Below are positions 27,885-34,932 of a stretch of 64,000 nt of DNA, one piece after another. The notes below the pieces were generated by a model. The model saw only the letters and a list, made by a program, of their open reading frames with translations, did no database searches and had not been told where the DNA came from. How positions within the stretch are numbered: position 1 is the first letter of the stretch; every line of letters starts with the position of its first letter. This DNA comes from G963664115 sp965216035. Lineage in GTDB: Bacteria > Acidobacteriota > Terriglobia > 20CM-2-55-15. The position numbers and the translations under genes are program-made. The stretch is from NCBI GenBank assembly GCA_965216035.1, contig CBDCFM010000016.1:124001-188000 (forward strand), written 5' to 3'.

Positions 27885-28029
27885 CCTGTGCAATGCCACA
27901 CGTGGAATCGACCAGATAAGCTCGATCCGCGACTTTTCTCTGCGTATTATGACCGCGCGTATCCGGCAGGGTGGGACCAATCGACGCTGCCTCTTTTTAC
28001 GTTGTCAAAGCGAGAGCGGCACTGACTCA

Positions 28030-28701
28030 ATGAAACCCCTGGAGTTGCTCGGAGCATCCGTAACCCCCGACGGTACCGGCCTTACACTGGCCCGGCGCGA
28101 TCGGGAGTACATCATTCATGCCAACGGAAAAAGTCTGATGTCGAGCCTCATGCACGGCTCCGAGGAGGCGCTGGCCACGCTCGCCTGCCGCACGCTGCGG
28201 ACGGTGGAGCAACCCTCGGTGCTCATCGGAGGCCTCGGAATGGGCTTCACGCTACGGACAACGCTGGATCTGCTGCCGTCGGACGCTTCGGTTGTTGTCG
28301 CAGAAATCGTGCCCGCAGTCGTTGACTGGAACCGCGGGGTGCTCGGCCCCCTGGCCCGCCACCCCCTGCAGGACACGCGTGTCCGGGTCAATGTCAATGA
28401 CGTCGCGGTCACGATCAGGGAAAGTCCTGGCCGGTTCGATGCCGTAGTGCTCGACGTGGACAACGGGCCCACCGCGTTTGCCACATCCGGCAACAACCGG
28501 CTCTACGATGACGGAGGTTTGTCGGCCTCTCGTAAGACACTCAAGAGCGGCGGGGTACTGGCGGTCTGGTCGGCCCGGGAAGATCGGAAATTCGAGCAAC
28601 GCTTGCGTTATGCCGGCTTCAGGGTCGCGGTAGAGCAGGTTCGCGGGCGAGGGAAGAAAGGCGGGCCGCGCCACATGATTTTCTTAGCGCACAAGAATTG
28701 A
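28030..28701 (+). CDS. Spermidine-synthase-like methyltransferase-fold protein
   Basis: A 223-residue protein with the Rossmann core of the spermidine synthase family: LIGGLGMGFTLR (nucleotide-binding glycine loop, about 65-76), VVVAEIVPAVVDWNR and FDAVVLDVDNGP. The gate-keeping acidic pair and substrate tunnel of true aminopropyltransferases are not clear, and it is shorter (usual about 280), so polyamine synthesis is not established. The ATG at 28030 is chosen because upstream in-frame codons are not family-like and overlap the region just after the glnA terminator. Confidence 0.75.
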   Translation: MKPLELLGASVTPDGTGLTLARRDREYIIHANGKSLMSSLMHGSEEALATLACRTLRTVEQPSVLIGGLGMGFTLRTTLDLLPSDASVVVAEIVPAVVDWNRGVLGPLARHPLQDTRVRVNVNDVAVTIRESPGRFDAVVLDVDNGPTAFATSGNNRLYDDGGLSASRKTLKSGGVLAVWSAREDRKFEQRLRYAGFRVAVEQVRGRGKKGGPRHMIFLAHKN

Positions 28702-28894
28702 GAGCCTCGAGCCGAGAGGACACCCCGGCCCATCTCTGGGGCCTCTCCACTACCTGTCCTGACTCGATCATCCGGTTTTTCCGGGCCATGTTCACAGTAC
28801 TCTTCACAAACTTTTCGCAGAACAGTTGCCCAGTTATTTTTCGTGGCCTGTAGTCCCGTTCCGCTCAACCCGGGCTGCTAGGGAGGTCGGCCAC

Positions 28895-30013
28895 CTACGC
28901 ACTCTTCCAGACATGACGCGCCGTGTCGACGACGCGCGCCAACTTCTTCCACTGCTCGTCTTCAGTCAGCAGATTGCCTTCCTTCATCGACGCAAATCCG
29001 CACTGCGTGCTGATCGCCAGGTTCTCGAGCGGCACATATTTAGAGGCTGCCTCGATACGACTGACAATCTGGTCCCGTGACTCCAACTCGGGTACTTTGC
29101 TCGAAACAAGACCCAGAACGACGACCTTGTCTTCAGGGACAAAGCGCAGGGGCTCAAAGGAACCCGAACGCTCGGATTCATATTCGAGGAGAAAGACGTC
29201 TACATTAAGTTCGTTGAAGAGCTTTTCGGCAATCGGATCGTAACCCCCTTCGGCATACCACTGGCTTCTGTTGTTCCCCCGGCAGAGATGGATGGCGATC
29301 GTAACGCCCTCCTTCTTTGCACCTTCAAGGCATGCGTTGTCGACCCGAATCGCTTCGTCCAGGGCCTGGTCGGGATCAACGCCCATCTCGTCTTTGACGT
29401 AGCGGCGCCATTTGGGATCGATGTAGTAGGTATAGCGTGGCGCATCGATCTGAATGTAGGACACACCCTCATCCACAAGCGACTCGATCTCGGATTTAAA
29501 GATCGGAACGATATCCCACAGGAAGTCCGAATAGGTGGGGTACGCGGTCTCGCTGGTTCCCTTCTTGTACATGATCGCCGGAAACTGGTTCGCAGTCGGC
29601 AGCGTCATCTTGATGTCGCCCGGACTGTGCTGGATCAGAAAATCCAATTCGTGCTTCGCAAGGCGTTTTGTCTGCTTGATGGGTTCAACGACGACTCCGA
29701 GGACGGGTATCGCCGATGTGGGGCTCTTACTTCCTCTGTTTTCACCCCGTGTCCACTTCCGCTCGACGGCCCCTCCTGTGTCCAATCCTTCAACCGAATC
29801 GTAGAAATCGCCCATGAAACCGCTGCGACGGAACTCTCCATCGGTAAAGATTTCAAGACCGAGATCCTTCTGCCGCGCCAACACATGAAGAATGTGCTGA
29901 TCCTCGATCTCTTTAAGCAGCTCCAGGGTAATGTCAGGATCCTCCCGCGCCATCAACAACGCCTCGGGACGCAGGAAGCTTCCCACCTGGTCTGCGCGGT
30001 AATTGAAAGCCAT
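28895..30013 (-). CDS. Core-MetE-like methyltransferase
   Basis: A 372-residue homologue of the C-terminal catalytic half of cobalamin-independent methionine synthase. Zinc-ligand motifs are present: HLCRGNN (about 235), a glutamate in LEYESERSG, and STQCGFAS (about 340). The N-terminal half of MetE is absent, as in 'core-MetE' and related enzymes that take methyl groups from other donors. A full MetH is encoded 7 kb away, so this is probably not the main methionine synthase. It is divergent from the desaturase gene, with a tandem repeat in the shared upstream region. Confidence 0.82.
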   Translation of the reverse strand: MAFNYRADQVGSFLRPEALLMAREDPDITLELLKEIEDQHILHVLARQKDLGLEIFTDGEFRRSGFMGDFYDSVEGLDTGGAVERKWTRGENRGSKSPTSAIPVLGVVVEPIKQTKRLAKHELDFLIQHSPGDIKMTLPTANQFPAIMYKKGTSETAYPTYSDFLWDIVPIFKSEIESLVDEGVSYIQIDAPRYTYYIDPKWRRYVKDEMGVDPDQALDEAIRVDNACLEGAKKEGVTIAIHLCRGNNRSQWYAEGGYDPIAEKLFNELNVDVFLLEYESERSGSFEPLRFVPEDKVVVLGLVSSKVPELESRDQIVSRIEAASKYVPLENLAISTQCGFASMKEGNLLTEDEQWKKLARVVDTARHVWKSA

Positions 30014-30057
30014 ACTTCTCCTTCGTTCTTATATGAGCGTCTTCTCTGGATGTCAGT

Positions 30058-30103
30058 CCAGGCGACAGATCGCATGTTCCCCAGGCGACAGATCGCATCT
30101 TCC
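30058..30103. repeat. Tandem 23-base repeat in a divergent promoter region
   Basis: Two adjacent 23-base units, 30058-30080 and 30081-30103, share CCAGGCGACAGATCGCAT and differ at one base. They lie between the divergent core-MetE-like and desaturase genes and could be paired regulator sites. Confidence 0.75.
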
Positions 30104-30213
30104 AATGTTACTATTACTCCGGTCTGATTTGCAGCCTGGGGGTCGATCCGAGCCACTTACTGAACCCACCATTTTAAAGAGTAAGTTTCTTCACATAGAA
30201 GGCGGGAAAACGA

Positions 30214-31053
30214 ATGCAGATTCCGGGGCAGGTTCGCCCTCATCCATGGACACAGCCGTGGTACAAAACCGAAAACGGTGACCGTTCAGTTTTCGTCTAT
30301 CTCATATTGATCCATGCATTAGCCACCCTAGGCCTCGTCCTGTTTCCTCTACCCGGGTGGCCCGTCTTCCTGACCGCGCTTGCAATGACGGGTCTTGGAG
30401 GTTTGGGAACTACTGTTGCGTATCACCGTGCGTTGTCTCATCGCGCTCTCAAGTTGAACCCGTATGCGGAACAACTGCTCATTTTCTTTGCAGTATTCAA
30501 CGGTTCCGGTGTTCCCGGCACCTGGGTTGCCAATCACAGATACCACCACGCACATTCAGATACGGTGGACGATGTATCCAGCCCCCGCTACGGCGGATTC
30601 TGGTGGGCTCACTTGCGATGTCTCTACCAGACACCGCCGTGCAGTCTGAGCCGATGGTGTCCGGACTTACTGGGCGCACGCTATCGATTCTGGCAGCGAA
30701 TCCATATCCCCCTGGTGGCGACGTCGTTGGCATGCGGATGGTTTGTGTTTGGATGGCCCGGACTGTTCTGGCTCGGCGGAATTCGGCTCGCCTATGCTCT
30801 GCACCTGCAGGCTGCGGTCAACAGCATACTTCACATGAAAAAGGACGTACCCATCGGAGAGGAATCGGCGCGGAACATATGGTGGCTGGGACCGCTGCAG
30901 CTAACGGCGTGGGGCGAAAACTGGCACGAAAACCACCACGCCGCTCCAAACTCAGCATCGTTCAGCCGACACCTGTGGCAGGTCGATTTCGGTTGGTACA
31001 CAGTCCGCCTGCTGGAGAGTCTCGGGCTGGCCTCTAAAGTCCGCCGGCAATAA
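30214..31053 (+). CDS. Acyl-CoA/fatty-acid desaturase
   Basis: A 279-residue membrane-bound di-iron desaturase of the delta-9 type, which introduces a double bond into acyl chains and affects membrane fluidity. The three histidine boxes are present: HRALSHR (about 72), HRYHHAHSD (about 108) and ENWHENHHA (about 230). Two pairs of hydrophobic helices flank them. It has no cytochrome b5 domain, so it needs an external electron donor. The three-box pattern makes the assignment firm; position specificity is not known. Confidence 0.9.
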   Translation: MQIPGQVRPHPWTQPWYKTENGDRSVFVYLILIHALATLGLVLFPLPGWPVFLTALAMTGLGGLGTTVAYHRALSHRALKLNPYAEQLLIFFAVFNGSGVPGTWVANHRYHHAHSDTVDDVSSPRYGGFWWAHLRCLYQTPPCSLSRWCPDLLGARYRFWQRIHIPLVATSLACGWFVFGWPGLFWLGGIRLAYALHLQAAVNSILHMKKDVPIGEESARNIWWLGPLQLTAWGENWHENHHAAPNSASFSRHLWQVDFGWYTVRLLESLGLASKVRRQ

Positions 31054-31110
31054 GTTGTAAGTTCAGGGACGGAAATCCGATTGCGCATCAGGTCTCTGTC
31101 CACGAACCAT

Positions 31111-32205
31111 TTATTCTGCCCCATCCAGCAAATCGTAGATCCGCTGAACGGCCAGAGCATTGGCGCCCGGGCCCTGAATCTCCGGATAGGCGTTGCTGTG
31201 GACCGTCAGGTCCACCATGGCCGCGGCATCTGCAGCTGAAACACCCTGTCCGTGGAGTTGGTTTGTCTGTGTCCAGAGGTCTGCGAGTACGGATTTGAAA
31301 GAAGCGATTTTGTCCTTCCCGGTAAAGGCCGCTCCATGTCCGGGCAGCACGGTATCGAATTCCAGTTCAGCCACGGCATCCAGGGTGTCAATCCACTCGT
31401 TGACGAATGCGTCTCCCATAAACGCGAGGCCCTCAACCAGCAGATCACCGGTACTCAGAATGCCGTCGGCTGGCAGGTAGACAAGAACGTCACCGCCGGT
31501 GTGCGCACGGCCAAGGAACAGCAACTGGATCTCTCTGTCCCCCGAAAAGATCGTCATCTTTCGATCCAGCGTCAGATTCGGTGGCGTGGGTCGGACTTCG
31601 GCAAGGGCGTCGCGGTAGTTCTCTAAAACAAAGAGCTGCTCTTCCAAGTCCGCGCGGTCTGTTTCCGGCCGAGCGGCGACATCGCTTTGCAACTGTTCGA
31701 TCTGCGCTGGAATACCTGAAGTGAAGGTCTGGAACGTCCGCCCCTCCAACGGATTCCCTTCCAGGGCCTCACGCGTGAATCGATGACCAATCAGCTCCAC
31801 TTCTTCGCCAAACACCTGGTTCCCGTCAGCGTGGTCGAAGTGATAGTGGGTATTCACGACGTAGCGGACCGGTTTGTCTGTTATGTTGAGGAGTTCTTCT
31901 TGGAGCACGAATGCGGCAGCAGGAGTGATGTGGGAATCGACCAGCATCACATCCTCGTCATTAACGATCGCGACGGAATTCGCACCGGCGGTCAGCGACC
32001 CCGTACTCACGATATGGTAAACACCCTCGGCTATTTCATTAAACTGGAACGCGGGCCCGTTGTGCAGCGTCCCTGCAGGCACGGCGCTACCCGCCGCGTC
32101 GCCATCAGACACACCAGACACCCCAGTCGCCATGGGATCGCCCGGGGCACAAGCGCTCAGACTGACAAACAGGGCCGGTAACACGATACGGAATCGATCG
32201 ATCAC
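31111..32205 (-). CDS. Metallo-beta-lactamase-fold lipoprotein
   Basis: A 364-residue exported hydrolase. The N terminus has a signal peptide ending in a lipobox-like LSAC (about residue 19). The metal-binding motif THYHFDHADG lies near residue 118, with further ligands in LGRAHTGGDVLVYLPADG and LPGHGAAF. A long helical insert (about 165-210) separates the halves. It resembles cyclase/quinoprotein-relay-type MBL proteins, not classic beta-lactamases. Its substrate is not clear. Confidence 0.82.
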   Translation of the reverse strand: MIDRFRIVLPALFVSLSACAPGDPMATGVSGVSDGDAAGSAVPAGTLHNGPAFQFNEIAEGVYHIVSTGSLTAGANSVAIVNDEDVMLVDSHITPAAAFVLQEELLNITDKPVRYVVNTHYHFDHADGNQVFGEEVELIGHRFTREALEGNPLEGRTFQTFTSGIPAQIEQLQSDVAARPETDRADLEEQLFVLENYRDALAEVRPTPPNLTLDRKMTIFSGDREIQLLFLGRAHTGGDVLVYLPADGILSTGDLLVEGLAFMGDAFVNEWIDTLDAVAELEFDTVLPGHGAAFTGKDKIASFKSVLADLWTQTNQLHGQGVSAADAAAMVDLTVHSNAYPEIQGPGANALAVQRIYDLLDGAE

Positions 32206-32243
32206 AGCAACCTCCTGAGAATGGGCGCCATTATATAGTTTCG

Positions 32244-32831
32244 TTAATCTTTACGGGTATTCTTTATTCGCGGACCCGGAAGGTGGAACGCGAGAACGTG
32301 AAACTCCTTCGCGTTGAACTCAAAGTCACCCACCCACTCCATCCCGAGCTTACGCCGGTGCGCCTCGATGGATCGATGGTTGTCGGCGGCAATGAATAGC
32401 ACGCCCACCTCGAATCGACCGGCGATTTGGAGCAGACACTCGCGAAAGAGACTTTCGAGGACTCCCTGCCCACGGACGGCCCGGCCGACACAGACAGGGC
32501 CATACACATAAGACCGGTATTCGCTGAGGAGGCGCCCGTCGAAGTGAAGCGAGTCGTAGCACTCGATCATCTTGACGAGAATAGGAATCTGGGCGCTCTC
32601 GCTCAGAGTGCTTCCCATCAGAAACCCGACTATAGACTGTCCCCGTTCTGCAACGATAATCGGAACGCTCCGGTTGATTCGCACTACCTGCTCGGGCGAA
32701 AAATCGACAGAAAGGAAACCGTCGGTGCGTGCAGATTCGGACAGGTTCCAGATCAGGTTTTCCTGAATGATCCGCAGGATCCCGGGCAGGTCAGATTCCT
32801 GAAATCGGCGAAAATGGAAGGGTTTGTCGAT
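32244..32831 (-). CDS. GNAT-family acetyltransferase with an unusual 5' end
   Basis: The GNAT fold runs from about 32,831 to 32,244 (195 codons): FRRFQESDLPGILRIIQENLIWN is the first strand-helix part, VAERGQSIVGFLMG the central strands and VGRAVRGQGVLESLF the acetyl-CoA loop. The first standard in-frame start is a GTG at 32684, which would delete about 49 residues of the fold. The full domain has only an ATC (32829-32831) with AGAGG upstream, or an ATG at 32858 followed by an in-frame TAG at 32841-32843. So the gene uses a rare start, has lost its start, or contains a base error. The substrate is unknown. Confidence 0.65.
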   Translation of the reverse strand: MDKPFHFRRFQESDLPGILRIIQENLIWNLSESARTDGFLSVDFSPEQVVRINRSVPIIVAERGQSIVGFLMGSTLSESAQIPILVKMIECYDSLHFDGRLLSEYRSYVYGPVCVGRAVRGQGVLESLFRECLLQIAGRFEVGVLFIAADNHRSIEAHRRKLGMEWVGDFEFNAKEFHVLAFHLPGPRIKNTRKD

Positions 32832-32984
32832 GGCGAACCTCTATGCTGCAATTCTCATACGTCGTCTGCCCCAGCACCGCATCCATCCGCCCCGACAGCG
32901 TTGACTCGGGAAGGGTTCCTCAACGAACTATCAACTACGCTTCGTTCCCCCTACCGCCACAGGCCTGTCCTTATTGTGCCCGTA

Positions 32985-33003
32985 ATGGCCCGCAACGGGC
33001 CAT
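32985..33003 (-). terminator. Hairpin after the histidine-phosphatase remnant
   Basis: ATGGCCCG and CGGGCCAT form an eight-base stem with a three-base loop about 20 bases beyond the stop of the leftward phosphatase remnant. Confidence 0.45.
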
Positions 33004-33022
33004 GCGGAAGAGCAGTCAAAAC

Positions 33023-33272
33023 TTACCAATCGATGGGTGTGTCCCCGTGGGGGGTGACAATGTTGTCAATGCCGGCAAGGCGGAAACTCCGATCCCAAGT
33101 GAGGCCTGTGTCGGTCAGGTCTATTTTTACGACGTCCGGATTTCTCAACCGATCCGCCTCTTCCCACCCGTAGCCGGGCTCCACGTGATTGAGCATGAGA
33201 GCGATAACGTTTCCATGAGCGCTGATCGCGATGGTCGGGCTCGTCTCGTCGGTCACGATTCGGCTCACTGCC
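33023..33272 (-). pseudogene. Histidine phosphatase family gene, cut by the prophage
   Basis: The last 80 or so codons encode the C-terminal part of a phosphoglycerate-mutase-type phosphatase, including the second catalytic histidine motif (AISAHGNVIALML) and a normal ending. The N-terminal half with the RHG motif is missing: a stop and the AT-rich phage end lie directly upstream. The other half should sit beyond the far end of the prophage, outside this window. Confidence 0.7.
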
Positions 33273-33345
33273 TGTAAGCGAACGTTTCAGATGAGAAACA
33301 ATAAACACGTAGATGATAAATTCGAAAATATTCCAAAATATTATG
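33273..33345. other. Putative phage end and transposase-binding region
   Basis: The AT-rich stretch begins TGTAAGCG at 33273 directly next to host codons, and contains GTTTC-AGATGA-GAAAC, two AGATGAnAAA units and TCGAAAATATTC. TG termini and TTTCA/CGAAA-rich repeats are features of Mu ends. The exact end and the expected five-base target duplication (CTGCC would be the copy here) need the far junction to confirm. Confidence 0.5.
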
Positions 33346-34317
33346 TTAAGTCATGGTCTCGGCCTCCACGCGGGTGGTGTAGCCGCTGCTGCCCACCTCG
33401 TGAGTGACCTGGGTGGCGATCCACTCCCCGTCGACGCCCGTCCTGAAGCCGGAAAGAGTCAGCCGGGCTTCGGCGGCGACGGTGGGATCGCCGGGTTTCA
33501 GGGTTAGACTGATTGTCGCGTTCCCGCGACTCAAGGCGTTCAGTTTGGCTTGAGCCGCGGCCCGAGCTTCCTCCGCGGTCGGGTAGGCATGGCGGAGGGT
33601 AAAGACCGGCTCGCCGTCCCCCACGCGCTCGGGCATGCGTTCACCCCCTTCCAGATCCTGCCAATAGGCGAGAACCGCCTGGTGCTGTCCCCGGTCGGTC
33701 AGCGTGACGCGGTGCTGGCTTGTCTGGGCGCGATGGATCGCCACGGCGGTGGTGGCCTGCCCGCTGGCGCTCTGGGCCTCGCCTTGGGGAACGAAGAGCA
33801 GATAGGGTCCGGCAGGCTTGGCGACGGCATCATATTGTTTGCCCAGCCGCGTCAGAAAGTGCAGATCGGATTCCCCGGTCTGGTCGATGTGAGGGAGACG
33901 GATCGCGCCCAGCGTGGGGTTGACGCGAGGCTCCAGGCCGTGTTCCTGGGCGATCGTGTGGACGATGTCCTGGATGGTGGTGTTGGGCCAGGCGCGGGTC
34001 TTGTGCTGTTTCAGGGTGGCGCGCATATCGGCGGCCTTGGCCTGGACGGTGAGGGTATCGGGCGGCCCGCTCAGCTCGATTTCATCGACGGTATAGCGCC
34101 CCACCCCGGCCAGCTCGCGTTCGTCGTAACCGAGCCAAACCTCCAGCGCGGCACCCTTGCGCGGTAATTCGATCTTGCCATCCCGGTCATCGAGCCGGAG
34201 GGAGAGGGTATCGGACTGGTAGCCGGCCGCGTCGGTAACGGTCAGGGCGAGCAACCGGTCGCGGATAGCAGCGGTGACGTCGCGCCGGTCGGCTAGGATG
34301 CGGTAGGCGGGCCTCAT
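33346..34317 (-). CDS. Phage late control protein D / tail hub (P2 gpD-like)
   Basis: A 323-residue homologue of P2 gpD, the hub protein under the tail spike. It has the expected beta-rich N-terminal domain (MRPAYRILADRRDVTAAIRDRLLALTVTDAAG), the conserved ALEVWLGYDERELAGVGRYTVDEI strand and the GLEPRV..TLGAIRLPHIDQTGESDLHFLTRLG segment. It is the last gene of the leftward tail operon, right beside the phage end, and follows gpX by six bases. Confidence 0.92.
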   Translation of the reverse strand: MRPAYRILADRRDVTAAIRDRLLALTVTDAAGYQSDTLSLRLDDRDGKIELPRKGAALEVWLGYDERELAGVGRYTVDEIELSGPPDTLTVQAKAADMRATLKQHKTRAWPNTTIQDIVHTIAQEHGLEPRVNPTLGAIRLPHIDQTGESDLHFLTRLGKQYDAVAKPAGPYLLFVPQGEAQSASGQATTAVAIHRAQTSQHRVTLTDRGQHQAVLAYWQDLEGGERMPERVGDGEPVFTLRHAYPTAEEARAAAQAKLNALSRGNATISLTLKPGDPTVAAEARLTLSGFRTGVDGEWIATQVTHEVGSSGYTTRVEAETMT

Positions 34318-34323
34318 TTCGGG

Positions 34324-34545
34324 TCAGTCCCACAACCTCACGGTGTCAACGGTCTGGCCAGGCTGGGGCAGCTCGGGCAGTGCGATGACGAGTCCGGCTG
34401 GCAGGATGGGACCCGCGTCCGACAAGCCGGGATTAACCTCAAGCACGGCCTCCACGGCTCCGGCCTCCACGGCTCCGGCCTGCCGGCCGTAGTGCCGCCA
34501 GCAGATCCAATCCAACATGTCGCCGTCCCTGGTGCGATACTGCAT
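34324..34545 (-). CDS. Phage tail protein X (P2 gpX-like)
   Basis: A 73-residue LysM-like tail protein. The pattern RTRDGDMLDWICWRHYG followed by VLEVNPGLSDAGPILPAGLVIALP is diagnostic for gpX. Its ATG overlaps the end of gpU. A small AVEAGAVEA duplication sits in the middle, made by a direct repeat of about 12 bases. Confidence 0.9.
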   Translation of the reverse strand: MQYRTRDGDMLDWICWRHYGRQAGAVEAGAVEAVLEVNPGLSDAGPILPAGLVIALPELPQPGQTVDTVRLWD

Positions 34546-34928
34546 CAGGCAACATCCTCCCCATACCGGGCGAGTTGCAAACGAAACTCCAGTTGACGTG
34601 GCGTGCCGTCGTGGGACGGGACGCGGTGGGTTTCCTCGACCTGGGTGATGACCCACTGGCCCCATACCCGTCCGGTACCGTCAACCAGCAGGAGGGACTC
34701 TCCCTTTCCGGCCTCCCCGCGCATCCGGTCGAGCTGTTCCAAGCCTCCGCGAAAGGCCGGATAGATCGTGCCGTTCAGGGCGATCTCCTCCCGCCCGGGA
34801 CCCAGGTACTGTTGAGCCGGACGCCGCTGGAGACGCTCCTGAGATTGCCAGCGGTATTCGGCCGAGCGGTTCAACTCCTGGTAGGCGGCGGTGGAGAGGG
34901 AGAAGCGGTAATCTCCCAAGGCCATCAT
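34545..34928 (-). CDS. Phage tail protein U (P2 gpU-like)
   Basis: A 127-residue tail-completion protein: MMALGDYRFSLSTAAYQEL at the start and LVDGTGRVWGQWVITQVEET with RQLEFRLQLARYG at the end match the gpU family. Two ATG codons are adjacent; either could be used. It starts five bases after the tape-measure stop and sits in the usual T-U-X-D order. Confidence 0.92.
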   Translation of the reverse strand: MMALGDYRFSLSTAAYQELNRSAEYRWQSQERLQRRPAQQYLGPGREEIALNGTIYPAFRGGLEQLDRMRGEAGKGESLLLVDGTGRVWGQWVITQVEETHRVPSHDGTPRQLEFRLQLARYGEDVA

Positions 34929-34932
34929 ATAG

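Noticed and set aside
5393..32843. Reassignment of TAG as a sense codon (two in-frame TAGs seen)
   Set aside because: The other genes read normally without internal TAG, and both sites are better explained by mutation or base error.
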